Shown here: piece after piece, positions 17,901 through 26,056 of the stretch | Position numbering within the stretch: the first letter of the stretch is position 1 | Layout: every line of letters starts with the position of its first letter | NCBI GenBank assembly: GCA_937146765.1 | Contig: CAKZRP010000080.1 | Coordinates: 62,001-126,000 of the forward strand | Source: an uncultured Paracoccaceae bacterium | Lineage (GTDB): Bacteria > Pseudomonadota > Alphaproteobacteria > Rhodobacterales > Rhodobacteraceae | DNA: 64,000 bases | Reading direction: 5' to 3' | The notes under the pieces: generated by a model | Told to the model about the DNA's origin: nothing | The model's input: only the letters and a program-made list of their open reading frames with translations | Databases searched by the model: none | Position numbers and translations under genes: made by a program

Positions 17901-18577
17901 GTGCCGGTCCCGGAGCCATATTTGAACAGGCGCGCCTCGCGGACCCAGAGATCCATGATGCCACCGTCCTGAACCAGATCATCCGACACGGACTGGATGA
18001 AGCAGGCGTGGGGCTGCGGATGCTCATAGGCACTGTCGGACTTGGTCAGCTTGCCGGTCTTGTAGTCGACATAATAATGCCCCTGTGCCGGGCCATCGAT
18101 GCCATAGGCCCAGTGCAGACCAGTATTGAACCATTGCGGGCTGTTCGGTGCGGCGCGCTGACTCGCCAGCATGTACCGCATCTCGTCGAAATAGGCGCGC
18201 GCATCGGCTTCGGTGGAGAAGTAGCCCCCCTTCCAGCCCCAATAGGTCCAGGCGCCGGCCAGTCGATCAAAGACCTGCTTGGAGGAGGTTTCGCCGCCGA
18301 ACTCGGTGTTTTCGTCATCGGCTACCGACCGCCAGAGAAACTCGGGCACGCCCTTCTCGCGCACCTTCTTCAGGTTCTGCGGCACGCCTGCCTTGCGGAA
18401 GTATTTCTGCGCGATCACATCACTGGCAACCTGGCTCCAGGACGAAGGCACTTCGATCCCTTCCAGCCGGAACACGATGGAGCCGTCAGGATTGCGGATT
18501 TCGGACGTGGCCCCGATGAAATCCAGCGCGGCATAGGCATCCTGCCCGGCCTTTGTGAAACGACGTTCGATCTTCAT
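14936..18577 (-). CDS. nrdJ: Vitamin B12-dependent (class II) ribonucleotide reductase
   Basis: A 1213-residue adenosylcobalamin-dependent enzyme that makes dNTPs with or without oxygen. It carries the radical-site motif NPCSE followed by DTACNLASLNL, and PTGTIGLVMDCDTTG in the barrel. The Cys-rich C-terminal tail (CGECGN, CMKCNTCGG, ending SGCS) is the thiol-relay and metal-binding end of long NrdJ proteins. The start at 18577 (MKIERRFTK) fits the family. It is monocistronic, with an 0.8-kb gene-free region upstream. No nrdAB or nrdDG occurs in this window. Confidence 0.97.
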   Translation of the reverse strand: MKIERRFTKAGQDAYAALDFIGATSEIRNPDGSIVFRLEGIEVPSSWSQVASDVIAQKYFRKAGVPQNLKKVREKGVPEFLWRSVADDENTEFGGETSSKQVFDRLAGAWTYWGWKGGYFSTEADARAYFDEMRYMLASQRAAPNSPQWFNTGLHWAYGIDGPAQGHYYVDYKTGKLTKSDSAYEHPQPHACFIQSVSDDLVQDGGIMDLWVREARLFKYGSGTGTNFSHLRGEGERLSGGGKSSGLMGFLKIGDRAAGAIKSGGTTRRAAKMVIVDADHPDIEKFIEWKVIEEQKVASIVAGSKMHEKMLNGIFTAIRSWDGLAEDAYDPAENDGLKKAVREAKKCAIPETYIKRVLDYARQGYESIEFPTYDTDWDSEAYSSVSGQNSNNSIRVTNAFLHAVEKDADWQLINRVDGKISKTVKARDLWEKVGHAAWACADPGIQFHDTVNEWHTCPADGEIRGSNPCSEYMFLDDTACNLASLNLLTFFEDGAFQAEDYMHACRLWTVTLEVSVMMAQFPSKEIAQLSYDFRTLGLGYANIGGLLMNMGYGYDSDEGRALCGSLTAIMTGVAYATSAEMASELGAFAGYERNAAHMLRVMKNHRNAAYGATEGYDGLTVKPVPLDIANCPDARLTELAMSAWDEAVALGEKYGYRNAQSTVIAPTGTIGLVMDCDTTGIEPDFALVKFKKLAGGGYFKIINRSVPSALEGLGYSSAQIEEIVSYAVGHGSIGNAPGINHTSLTGHGFGPNELAKIDAALESAFDIRFVFNQWTLGVEFCTGVLGIPADKLNDPTFDLLRHLGFTRADIEAANDHVCGTMTLEGAPYLRAEHYAIFDCANPCGKKGKRYLSVDSHIKMMAAAQSFISGAISKTINMPNDATIEDCQKAYELSWSLGVKANALYRDGSKLSQPLAAALVEDDDEAAEILESGSVPEKAAVLAEKIVEKIVIKEVMKSHRTKMPQRRKGYTQKAVVGGHKVYLRTGEYQDGTLGEIFIDMHKEGAGFRAMMNNFAIAVSVGLQYGVPLEEFVDAFTFTKFEPAGMVQGNDSIKNATSILDYVFRELAVSYLDRTDLAHVKPEGASFDDIGRGEAEEGVSNLSEISESAASKSLEVLKQISSTGYLRKRLPQDLVVLQGGQNFALPSSGADPVTALRTLVPETSEAAISTGMDARTKAKMQGYEGDPCGECGNYTLVRNGTCMKCNTCGGTSGCS

Positions 18578-19374
18578 GGCCACACCTGTCCCTCGTGTCC
18601 CTAAGCTTTGTTCCGGCGCTGGTGCACCGTGCCAATCCCGCCGCTCCACCCGCTTGCTCTGGCCGGCAAAAGTCTCTTCGGGCGCAGGTTTCCCCCTGCG
18701 CTTCTGGACCTCACACCGACCCGATTTTAACGGTTTGCACTAAGCACTGTGGTCGGAAGCTCGATCAAATCTCTCTCAAGATTTAGTGGGGCTTCCCTGC
18801 GACACCCACAATGTCGCGTAAGAAGGCATAGGGGGTCAACGCAAAATTTCAAATTTTACGGAGCACATTTCAGTTGACCAGTTTAACGGTTTGGAGGGTC
18901 ACGACCGGCGTCCGATTCATCCACAAAACCCGCAATCCGCGCGAATATGAACTGCAAGGTTAACGATGTGTAAAAAGCCCCGATCTGCGAGGGGCTTGCC
19001 AGATGCTGACACAATGTGAAGCGGGCGGGAGCACAGTCATTGCCCGCTTTCCAACCGACTTATCCACTGCCGCACCTGCCCTTGCCCAATTGCCGGGCAT
19101 TGGTGATGGCGAAAGGTTGGATCCGGCGCTATCGCAAAAATATTCGGCGACTTTGGCCTGGACTTGACGCGAAGTTGCGTCAAATCCTTTCGGAAGGGTA
19201 AATACCAGATCTGGAGGTGTGGAAATTTTCGGCCGCAAGGCTTGGATTGATTCTCTGGTCAGCGCGGGATGTCTCCGTCAACTCACCAAAAATCGGGAGC
19301 ACGCTATCAGGCGCATTCGCCAAACCATAGGGCTTTGGCACGCTGAATGCTGAAAGTGTATCAAGAGGAAGAAG
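18578..19374. other. Gene-free 0.8-kb interval between nrdJ and tRNA-Pro
   Basis: No convincing ORF lies here. The interval holds an AT-rich patch (around 18841-18870), a 12-bp direct repeat TTTAACGGTTTG (18726-18737 and 18882-18893), and two near-consensus DnaA boxes in the same orientation (18917-18925 and 19060-19068). It also has an inverted repeat TTGACGC/GCGTCAA (19164-19183), a stem AAGCGGGC/GCCCGCTT (19019-19049) and a minus-strand terminator at 18967-18997. It probably contains the nrdJ promoter and possibly a small RNA gene. Confidence 0.5.
18967..18997 (-). terminator. Orphan rho-independent terminator in the nrdJ-tRNA-Pro gap
   Basis: On the minus strand, stem AAGCCCC/GGGGCTT with a 9-nt loop runs into TTTACAC. 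No protein gene ends here. It could terminate tRNA-Pro read-through or an unannotated small RNA. Confidence 0.6.
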
Positions 19375-19451
19375 TGGTCGGGGCGGCGAGATTCGAACTC
19401 ACGACCCCCTGTACCCAAAACAGGTGCGCTACCAGACTGCGCCACGCCCCG
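19375..19451 (-). tRNA. tRNA-Pro (anticodon TGG)
   Basis: A 77-nt tRNA on the minus strand. It has acceptor stem CGGGGCG/CGCCCCG, anticodon stem CCTGT/ACAGG around loop TTTGGGT (anticodon TGG), T-loop TTCGAAT and an encoded CCA. The C at position 1 is typical for bacterial tRNA-Pro. It decodes CCA and probably other CCN codons. Confidence 0.97.
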
Positions 19452-19494
19452 AACCGTGAGCTTTCCTATCTCCGGTGCCCTGATTTGAAAAGCC

Positions 19495-19977
19495 CTAACA
19501 GGGCCAAATCGCGGATTCTTGTGAAAAAACTTCGTGGCGCATCTCGCTGCCAACGGTGATCCCATAGGTTTTCACCACGCCGGCATTGACCTCCAGAACC
19601 ACCAGCACCTTGTCGCCTCCGGGAATGGGGGTCAGATCCCCCGGAATGGCATTCTGATGGATGTGAGTCACGAGGCCGTCAGCATCGACAAAGATCATGT
19701 CCAGCGGCAACAGGGTGTTCTTCATCCAGAAGGCCACACGTTGCGGATGCTCGTAAACAAACAACATGCCCGCGCGCGGACTCATCTGGGCGCGGTGCAT
19801 CAGCCCCGTCGCGCGACTGTCGGGCGTTTCGGCAATCTCCACGGAGAAGCGGGCCTGGCCCCAGGTGCCGCGCAGATCAACCTGACCGCGTTCACACTGA
19901 TCCGCCAGAACAACAGAGGGGGTCGTCGCCAGGGCGACCAGCACCGGTCCCATCCAGGAGACCAGCCCCCCCCTCAT
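19495..19977 (-). CDS. DUF192 family exported protein
   Basis: A 160-residue protein with an N-terminal signal peptide (hydrophobic stretch to VVLADQ). The mature part is a single DUF192 domain, recognised by RATGLMHR, MLFVYEHPQRVAFWMKNTLLPLDMIF and the C-terminal VVLEVNAG. These proteins are small beta-barrels of unknown function. Its ATG shares one base with the stop of the upstream cold-shock gene (TGATG), a common pairing in this group of bacteria. Confidence 0.9.
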   Translation of the reverse strand: MRGGLVSWMGPVLVALATTPSVVLADQCERGQVDLRGTWGQARFSVEIAETPDSRATGLMHRAQMSPRAGMLFVYEHPQRVAFWMKNTLLPLDMIFVDADGLVTHIHQNAIPGDLTPIPGGDKVLVVLEVNAGVVKTYGITVGSEMRHEVFSQESAIWPC

Positions 19978-20519
19978 CACATCAGGGTCTTTTGGCCGGA
20001 AACTGCGGATTCCCAGGCAAGGACCTCGACGGCCATACGGCCGCGCTTGCCGTCGATCACCCGCATTGCCAGTGCTTCGCCGGACTGCAGGTCCGACAGG
20101 CCGGATTGCCGCAGCACTTCGACATGCAGGAACACATCCTCATCGCGACCAAAGATATTGGCAAAGCCAAAGCCCTTGGCCTTGTCGAACCATTTGACCC
20201 TTGCGGGTTCCAGCGGGCTGTTGCTGATTTCGGCAGCGTCGAGTTCCGCCAGATCGCTCAGGATCGGCGTGTCTTCCCGTTCTGGTGGGATGATTGATAC
20301 CACCTCGATGGCCTGCACGCCCCGATCGGTCCGATGGGTCACCACTTCGATGCCGGCGCCGTCGGCAACCGAACTCTGGCCAAAATTGCGAAGGACATTC
20401 ACATGGAGAAGGATGTCGGGCCCACCGTCAGGACAGACGATAAAGCCATAACCCTTTGCAGGGTCGAACCATTTCACTAGTCCACGGACATGTTGCAAAC
20501 TGCTCAGATCTTCGGCCAC
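19977..20519 (-). CDS. Double cold-shock-domain protein
   Basis: A 180-residue protein with two OB-fold cold-shock domains. The first covers about residues 11-75 (VKWFDPAKGYGFIVC, DILLHV) and the second about 107-170 (VKWFDKAKGFGFANI, DVFLHV). A Pro/Glu/Asp-rich linker joins them. Both carry the aromatic RNP1-like KGYGFI/KGFGFA motif that binds single-stranded nucleic acid. It probably acts as an RNA chaperone. Translation appears to start at a GTG at 20519, preceded by GGTGGA. Confidence 0.92.
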   Translation of the reverse strand: MAEDLSSLQHVRGLVKWFDPAKGYGFIVCPDGGPDILLHVNVLRNFGQSSVADGAGIEVVTHRTDRGVQAIEVVSIIPPEREDTPILSDLAELDAAEISNSPLEPARVKWFDKAKGFGFANIFGRDEDVFLHVEVLRQSGLSDLQSGEALAMRVIDGKRGRMAVEVLAWESAVSGQKTLM

Positions 20520-20594
20520 TTGCGTTTTCCACCGGTACGTTTGTTATTTCCGTGATGCCCGTCTAACTGCGCCATTTCAGCCGCAGAATTCAAG

Positions 20595-20621
20595 AGCAAA
20601 AAAGTCTGAAGTTACAGACTT
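20595..20621 (-). terminator. Rho-independent terminator after pdxH
   Basis: On the minus strand, stem AAGTCTG/CAGACTT with a 6-nt loop is followed by TTTTGCTC, giving a six-T run with the stem end. It lies just downstream of the pdxH stop at 20647. Confidence 0.75.
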
Positions 20622-20646
20622 CGCGAATTGATGACGCGCCGTAACG

Positions 20647-21252
20647 TCAGGGGCTGAGGCGCGTGACTGTCCAGTCCTGACCGGCGTTTTCCCGCCGCCA
20701 GACAAAGCGGTCGTGCAGACGAAATGCGCCATCCGCCCAGAATTCGATCTCTACCGGAGTGAGTCGGTAGCCTCCCCAGAAATGGGGGCGTTTGGGATTC
20801 GGACCCTTGGTCGCCGTCACCTTCGCCACTTCGGCCATCAAAGCGCTTCGGGAGCTCAATGGCTGCGATTGTCTGGAGGCCCAGGCACCCAGACGGCTCT
20901 TCAGAGACCGAGATTCGAAATAGGCATCGGCCTGCGGGCCTTCTTCTTTTTCAACCAGACCGCGAACCCGGATCTGACGTCGCAAGGATTTCCAGTGCAT
21001 CACAAAAGCGGCCATGCCGCAGCTGTCGATCTCACGCGCCTTTGCGCTCTCGTAATTGGTGTAGAAAACGAAGGCGGAACTTTCGATTTCCTTCAACAAG
21101 ACCATGCGCGCGTTTGGCAGGCCCGAGGCATCCACCGTCGCCAGGGCGATTGCATTGGGGTCGTTGACTTCCGTCTCTTCGGCCTCAGCTAGCCAGCGGC
21201 GCGCGATCTCGAACGGATCCGCACCCGCAAAGAGCCCCTCTCTGTCTGACAT
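20647..21252 (-). CDS. pdxH: Pyridoxamine 5'-phosphate oxidase
   Basis: A 201-residue FMN enzyme that oxidises pyridoxine or pyridoxamine phosphate to pyridoxal phosphate. The signatures are RMVLLKEI, FVFYTNYESAKA, FVMHWKSLRRQIRVRG, SRQSQPL and the C-terminal PVEIEFWADGAFRLHDRFVW with RLSP at the end. The length is standard and the protein is cytoplasmic. The gene is divergent from fabI across a 144-bp gap. Confidence 0.96.
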   Translation of the reverse strand: MSDREGLFAGADPFEIARRWLAEAEETEVNDPNAIALATVDASGLPNARMVLLKEIESSAFVFYTNYESAKAREIDSCGMAAFVMHWKSLRRQIRVRGLVEKEEGPQADAYFESRSLKSRLGAWASRQSQPLSSRSALMAEVAKVTATKGPNPKRPHFWGGYRLTPVEIEFWADGAFRLHDRFVWRRENAGQDWTVTRLSP

Positions 21253-21396
21253 GTTGTCCTTGTCCTTTTAGTTAACAGATACCTTACCGTTCTTTGGATC
21301 CAAATGAAAGACTGGACATCGGTGTCCGCCCTTGAAGCAATTGTCGCAGCGGGCTAAAGGACATTCCAATACACTGATCACAGGCGGAGAACCTGC

Positions 21397-22203
21397 ATGT
21401 CTAGTCAACTGATGGCCGGCAAACGTGGCCTTATCATGGGCCTGGCCAATGACAAATCCATTGCGTGGGGCATTGCCAGGGCCTGCGCCGAGGCCGGGGC
21501 GGAGCTTGCGTTCTCCTACCAGGGCGATGCACTGAAGAAGCGGGTCGACCCTCTGGCGGCCCAACTCGGCAGCGATATCGTGCTGCCCTGCGATGTGTCC
21601 GACGAGGGCTCGATTGATGCGCTGTTCACCGCGCTTGCCGAAAAATGGGGCAAGCTGGACTTTGTGGTCCATGCCATCGGCTTTTCCGATAAAAACGAGC
21701 TGCGCGGTCGTTATGTCGACACCAGCCGGGCCAATTTCACCATGACCATGGATATCTCTGTCTATTCCTTCACCGCTGTTGCGGCGCGGGCAGAGAAGAT
21801 GATGCCCGAGGGTGGCTCGCTGCTGACCCTGACCTACTACGGTGCCGAACAGGTGATGCCGCATTACAATGTGATGGGCGTGGCCAAAGCGGCGCTGGAA
21901 GCCTCCGTCAAGTACCTCGCAGAGGATCTCGGCAAGGACGGCATTCGCGTCAACGCGATCTCGGCCGGCCCGATCAAGACCCTCGCCGCCTCCGGCATTG
22001 GCGATTTCCGCTACATCATGAAGTGGAACGAGTACAATTCGCCGCTGCGGCGCAACGTGACCATTGATGACGTGGGCAAATCCGCGCTGTACCTTCTGTC
22101 TGACCTGTCCTCCGGCGTCACCGGTGAGAATCTGCACGTCGATGCGGGCTATCACGTGGTCGGCATGAAGGCGGTGGACGCACCGGACATCGAGAAAGGC
22201 TGA
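21397..22203 (+). CDS. fabI: Enoyl-[acyl-carrier-protein] reductase (NADH)
   Basis: A 268-residue short-chain dehydrogenase that carries out the last reduction of each fatty-acid elongation cycle. The FabI-type signatures are GLANDKSIAWGIA at the cofactor site and the Tyr-X6-Lys catalytic set Y147, Y157 and K164 in TLTYYGAEQVMPHYNVMGVAK. GGAG lies 8 bases before the ATG. It is followed after 3 bases by gpt, so the two are probably cotranscribed. Confidence 0.96.
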   Translation: MSSQLMAGKRGLIMGLANDKSIAWGIARACAEAGAELAFSYQGDALKKRVDPLAAQLGSDIVLPCDVSDEGSIDALFTALAEKWGKLDFVVHAIGFSDKNELRGRYVDTSRANFTMTMDISVYSFTAVAARAEKMMPEGGSLLTLTYYGAEQVMPHYNVMGVAKAALEASVKYLAEDLGKDGIRVNAISAGPIKTLAASGIGDFRYIMKWNEYNSPLRRNVTIDDVGKSALYLLSDLSSGVTGENLHVDAGYHVVGMKAVDAPDIEKG

Positions 22204-22206
22204 GCC

Positions 22207-22737
22207 ATGAGCACCAAGGACACAAGCCGTCTGCCCCACGAAAAGGGGTTTCACATCTCCTGGGATCAGATCCACCGGGACAGCCGCGCGCTGGCCTGGC
22301 GTCTGGATGGCAAGGGTCCCGACGATGGCGCCTGGCGCGCAGTCGTGGCAATCACCCGGGGCGGCATGGCACCGGCGATGATCGTTGCGCGTGAGCTCGA
22401 CATCCGCACCGTCGACACCATCAGCGTCAAGTCCTACCACTCCGGCGGCGGCAAGGCCGACCAGCGCCGCGAGGCGCAGGTGCTGAAGAGCCCCGATGCA
22501 GCCATTATGGGCGATGGTACCGGGATCCTCATCATCGACGACCTCGTGGACTCCGGCAAGACGTTGGAACTGGTGCGCGAGCTTTATCCGCAAGCGCATT
22601 TCGCCACCGTCTATGCCAAACCGCAGGGCGAGCCGCAGGTCGACACTTTTATCACCGGGGTAAGCCAGGACACCTGGATCTTTTTCCCCTGGGACATGGC
22701 ACTGCAATACGTCCAGCCCTATCGCGGCAGCGACTGA
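22207..22737 (+). CDS. gpt: Xanthine phosphoribosyltransferase
   Basis: A 176-residue purine-salvage enzyme that joins xanthine (and guanine) to PRPP. The PRPP-binding loop is ILIIDDLVDSGKT; the N-terminal VVAITRGGMAPA and C-terminal WIFFPWDM segments are typical of the Gpt subgroup. It lies 3 bases after fabI and is followed by a strong terminator. Confidence 0.95.
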   Translation: MSTKDTSRLPHEKGFHISWDQIHRDSRALAWRLDGKGPDDGAWRAVVAITRGGMAPAMIVARELDIRTVDTISVKSYHSGGGKADQRREAQVLKSPDAAIMGDGTGILIIDDLVDSGKTLELVRELYPQAHFATVYAKPQGEPQVDTFITGVSQDTWIFFPWDMALQYVQPYRGSD

Positions 22738-22762
22738 TCCAATCAGGGTCGGAACGACACCG

Positions 22763-22792
22763 AAGCGCGCCCCATCCGGCGCGCTTTTTCTT
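22763..22792 (+). terminator. Rho-independent terminator after gpt
   Basis: Perfect 9-bp stem AAGCGCGCC/GGCGCGCTT with a 6-nt loop, running into TTTTTCTTT. Confidence 0.88.
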
Positions 22793-22893
22793 TGCCTCAC
22801 GGGGTGTTCCGCCTCTTGCAACTGCCGCCTGAAACCGTCCTAATGCCGCTGGCCGCGTGTCGGTGCCGCAATAGATCCCGAAGGAAGACCCCC

Positions 22894-24069
22894 ATGCCCC
22901 TCGCCAGAACCGAAGCCACTTTCGTCTCGCCGATCGTGGAATCCCGCCGCTGGCTGAAGGGGATGACCTTTTCCGACGACCAGCCCTTGCTGAACCTGAG
23001 CCAGGCCGCTCCCGCCGATGCGCCCCCCGAAGGGTTGCGGCGCGCGATGGCGGAGGCTCTGTTGCATGAGACAAGCAGCCATCTCTATGGGCCCGTCCTC
23101 GGCAATGACGACCTGCGTGCCGCCCTCGCCGAACAGATGAGCACTCATTACCAAGCCCCAGTGAAAGCTGAGGAAATTGCCATCACCTCCGGCTGCAATC
23201 AGGCCTTCGCCGCAACCATCGCCTGCCTTTGTGGCGAAGGGGACGAGGTGATCCTGCCGACGCCCTGGTACTTCAACCACAAGATGTGGCTCGACATGCA
23301 GGGCGTCACCGCCCTGCCCCTTCCCGTTGGCGTTGGGATGCTGCCCGAGGTTGCCCGCGCCGAGGCGCTGATCACCGAACGCACCCGGGCGATTGCGCTC
23401 GTGACGCCGAACAATCCTTGTGGTGTCGAATACCCCGCCGACTTGCTCGAGGCCTTCTTCGATCTGGCGAAACGCCGCGGTCTTACCCTGATTGTAGACG
23501 AGACCTACCGCGACTTCGACAGCCGCACCGGCGCGCCGCATCATCTGTTCCAGCGGGACGACTGGCAGGGCACTTTGGTGCACCTTTATTCCTTCTCCAA
23601 GGCTTATCGCCTGACCGGCCATCGGGTCGGGGCCATCGCAGCAGGCGTGGGCAAGCTTTTTGAGATGGAGAAATTCCTCGACACCGTCACCATCTGCCCG
23701 GCGCAGGTCGGCCAGATCGGCGCGACCTGGGGCATTGCCAACCTTGTTCAGTGGCTGGCTGGCGAGCGGGCCGAGATCCTCGACCGCCGTGCCGCCATCG
23801 AGGAAGGCTTTGCCCCGCTGGCCGCCAAAGGCTGGAAGCTCCTGGGGGTCGGCGCCTATTTCGCCTATGTGGAACATCCCTTCGCCGAGAGCTCCATGGA
23901 GGTGGCGCAAAAGATGCTGAAGGAGATCTGCGTGCTGATGCTGCCGGGTACGATGTTCACGCCCGAAGGTGCACCGGAAGGTCAACGCCAGTTTCGCGTT
24001 GCCTTTGCCAATGTGGACCGAGCTGGGATCGCCGAGATGATCCGTCGCCTCGCAACCTTTGAAGGCTGA
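22894..24069 (+). CDS. Aminotransferase class I/II (PLP-dependent)
   Basis: A 391-residue fold-type I aminotransferase. The PLP-lysine lies in YSFSKAYRLTGHRVG, with TPNNPCG and VDETYRDF as the cofactor-ring and aspartate motifs and ITSGCNQAF at the phosphate side. The start at 22894 is chosen because AAGGAAGA lies just upstream. It resembles aspartate/aromatic-type enzymes, but the amino-acid substrate cannot be assigned. It stands alone between two transcription units. Confidence 0.9.
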   Translation: MPLARTEATFVSPIVESRRWLKGMTFSDDQPLLNLSQAAPADAPPEGLRRAMAEALLHETSSHLYGPVLGNDDLRAALAEQMSTHYQAPVKAEEIAITSGCNQAFAATIACLCGEGDEVILPTPWYFNHKMWLDMQGVTALPLPVGVGMLPEVARAEALITERTRAIALVTPNNPCGVEYPADLLEAFFDLAKRRGLTLIVDETYRDFDSRTGAPHHLFQRDDWQGTLVHLYSFSKAYRLTGHRVGAIAAGVGKLFEMEKFLDTVTICPAQVGQIGATWGIANLVQWLAGERAEILDRRAAIEEGFAPLAAKGWKLLGVGAYFAYVEHPFAESSMEVAQKMLKEICVLMLPGTMFTPEGAPEGQRQFRVAFANVDRAGIAEMIRRLATFEG

Positions 24070-24200
24070 CCTCACCACCATTTGTCCCTGCGCGCTTGCC
24101 CCTTTGCGGGCAGACGCGTATTCAGGGCCGCAACAGGATTTGGCCCTCCGGCACTGCCGTCGGAGTGCGCCTTGAAAAGACGACGTAAAGGGCCGCTGGC

Positions 24201-26033
24201 ATGAAAAACCTTTCCAAGACCTTTGTTTGGATCCTCATGGGCTTGTTGTTCGTGGGACTTGCGGGCTTTGGTGCCATCAATGTCTCCGGCACCAGCCGGA
24301 CGCTGGCCACCGTTGGCACGGCCGAGGTCACCGTGGATGAATACGCGCGCGCCCTGCAACAGGAACAGCGCGCCATTCAGGCCCAGGCGGGTCAGGCCAT
24401 CCCGCTGTCGCAGCTGATCTCAATGGGCGTGGATCGCGGCGTGCTCTCGGGCCTCGTGGCCGCCGCCGCGCTGGACAATGAAATGCAACTGCTGGGCCTC
24501 TCGGTGGGCGATGAGACCCTGCTGAAGGAAATCACCAAGATCAGCGCCTTCCGTGGCTCTGACGGCAACTTCAGCCTCGACACCTACAAATATGCCCTGC
24601 AGAACGCGGGCCTCACCGAGGCGGAGTTCGAGCGGGACATGCGGGACGAAACCACCCGCACCCTGGTGCAAGGCGCGATTGCCGGAGGGACCGCCATGCC
24701 GCCGGTTCTGGGCAAGACCTTGACCGACTACATCGGTGCCCGGCGCAGCTTCACCTATGCCACCATTACCGAAGCCGATGTGGTGCTGGCGGCCGTGGAG
24801 CCCACCGAAGCGGAATTGCGCAGCCACTACGAGGCGCACCCGGAGGATTTCACCCTGCCTGAAACCAAGGTCATCACCTATGTCACCCTGCGCCCCGATG
24901 CGCTGGTGGATGAGGTGGAGATCGACGAGGAAGCCCTGCGTGCGCTCTATGCCGAACGGGATGCGGAGTTCAACGTGCCCGAGCGCCGCCTCGTGGAGCG
25001 CCTGGTTTTTGGTGACGAGGAAGCCGCTTCCACCGCCAAGGCCCAGCTTGAACTGGGTTCGGTCGCCTTTGAAACCCTGGTGGAGCAGCGCGGCCTGGCA
25101 TTGGCCGATATCGACCTCGGCGACCTTTCGAAGGCCGACCTTGGTGCGGCGGGTGACGGGGTCTTTGCCGCCGAGATCGGCTCCGTGGTTGGGCCGCTGC
25201 CCACAGACCTCGGCCCGGCGCTCTTCCGCATCAACGGTGTGCTCGAGGCCAAATCGACCTCCTTTGACGAGGCACTGCCTACCCTGCGCGAGGAGCTGGC
25301 GTTGGACCGCGCCCGTCGCCTGATCGAAACCCGCGCCGAAGGGCTGGACGATCTTCTGGCCGGGGGCACCACGCTCGAGGAACTGGCCGAGGAGGAAGGT
25401 CTTGCCCTTGGTCAGATCAACTGGACCGCAGCGACCACCGATGACATCGCCGCCTATGACAGTTTCCGCAAGGCTGCCGAAGCCATCACCGCCGAGGATT
25501 TCCCCGAGGTGGCCTATCTCGAAGATGGCAGCCTCTTTGCCATGCGCCTCAACGAGACCCTGCCCCAGCGCCCGGAACCCTTCGAGGAGGCCGAGGCAAA
25601 GGTGATCGAAGCGGTGAAGGCCGCGCGCCTTCAGGCGGCCCTGACAGAAGCGGCCGAGGCCCTGAAGACAGCAACCGCAGCGAACGAGGCTCAATTTCCC
25701 GAAGGTACCGAGACCAAGTCCGAGACCGGGCTGACCCGTACCGCCTACCTCGACGATGCGCCGGTCGACCTGATCAGCAACGTCTTCGAGATGACCGCGG
25801 GCGAATTGCGTGTCATCCCGGGCATCGACAGCGCCCTCGTGGTGCGTCTTGATGCAGTGCGGCCGCCCGAGGAGAGCGAGGACCTGCAATTCCTGTCCCA
25901 GGCTCTGAGCGACCAACTCGACCAGTCGCTCTCGGGCGAGATCCTGCAGATCTACATGCAGGCCGTCCAGGCCAATGCCCGTCCGCAAGTGAACCAGCAG
26001 GCCGTGAACGCAGTTCACGCCTCCTTCCAGTAG
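24201..26033 (+). CDS. ppiD: Membrane-anchored periplasmic PpiD-like folding factor
   Basis: A 610-residue protein with one N-terminal membrane segment (FVWILMGLLFVGLAGFGAI) and a long periplasmic part. The SurA/PpiD-type N-terminal helical domain comes first (VTVDEYARALQQEQRAIQ), then a parvulin-like region from about residue 230 (FTLPETKVITYVTLRPD), then a helical C-terminus. It assists outer-membrane and exported protein folding. The parvulin active site looks degenerate, as in other PpiD proteins, so chaperone function is more likely than isomerase. It is 23 bases upstream of trpE. Confidence 0.88.
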   Translation: MKNLSKTFVWILMGLLFVGLAGFGAINVSGTSRTLATVGTAEVTVDEYARALQQEQRAIQAQAGQAIPLSQLISMGVDRGVLSGLVAAAALDNEMQLLGLSVGDETLLKEITKISAFRGSDGNFSLDTYKYALQNAGLTEAEFERDMRDETTRTLVQGAIAGGTAMPPVLGKTLTDYIGARRSFTYATITEADVVLAAVEPTEAELRSHYEAHPEDFTLPETKVITYVTLRPDALVDEVEIDEEALRALYAERDAEFNVPERRLVERLVFGDEEAASTAKAQLELGSVAFETLVEQRGLALADIDLGDLSKADLGAAGDGVFAAEIGSVVGPLPTDLGPALFRINGVLEAKSTSFDEALPTLREELALDRARRLIETRAEGLDDLLAGGTTLEELAEEEGLALGQINWTAATTDDIAAYDSFRKAAEAITAEDFPEVAYLEDGSLFAMRLNETLPQRPEPFEEAEAKVIEAVKAARLQAALTEAAEALKTATAANEAQFPEGTETKSETGLTRTAYLDDAPVDLISNVFEMTAGELRVIPGIDSALVVRLDAVRPPEESEDLQFLSQALSDQLDQSLSGEILQIYMQAVQANARPQVNQQAVNAVHASFQ

Positions 26034-26056
26034 TCCTCAGATCAAGGCATTTTGGT

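Noticed and set aside
18960..19238. 92-residue minus-strand ORF between nrdJ and tRNA-Pro
   Set aside because: It runs through the terminator hairpin at 18967-18997, has no ribosome binding site and no protein-like pattern.
18578..19374. Chromosome origin
   Set aside because: DnaA boxes are few and imperfect, and no origin-linked genes (parAB, gidA, hemE, dnaA) are nearby.
26034..26056. trpE attenuator or leader peptide
   Set aside because: The ppiD-trpE gap is only 23 bp and has no Trp-codon run or hairpin pair.
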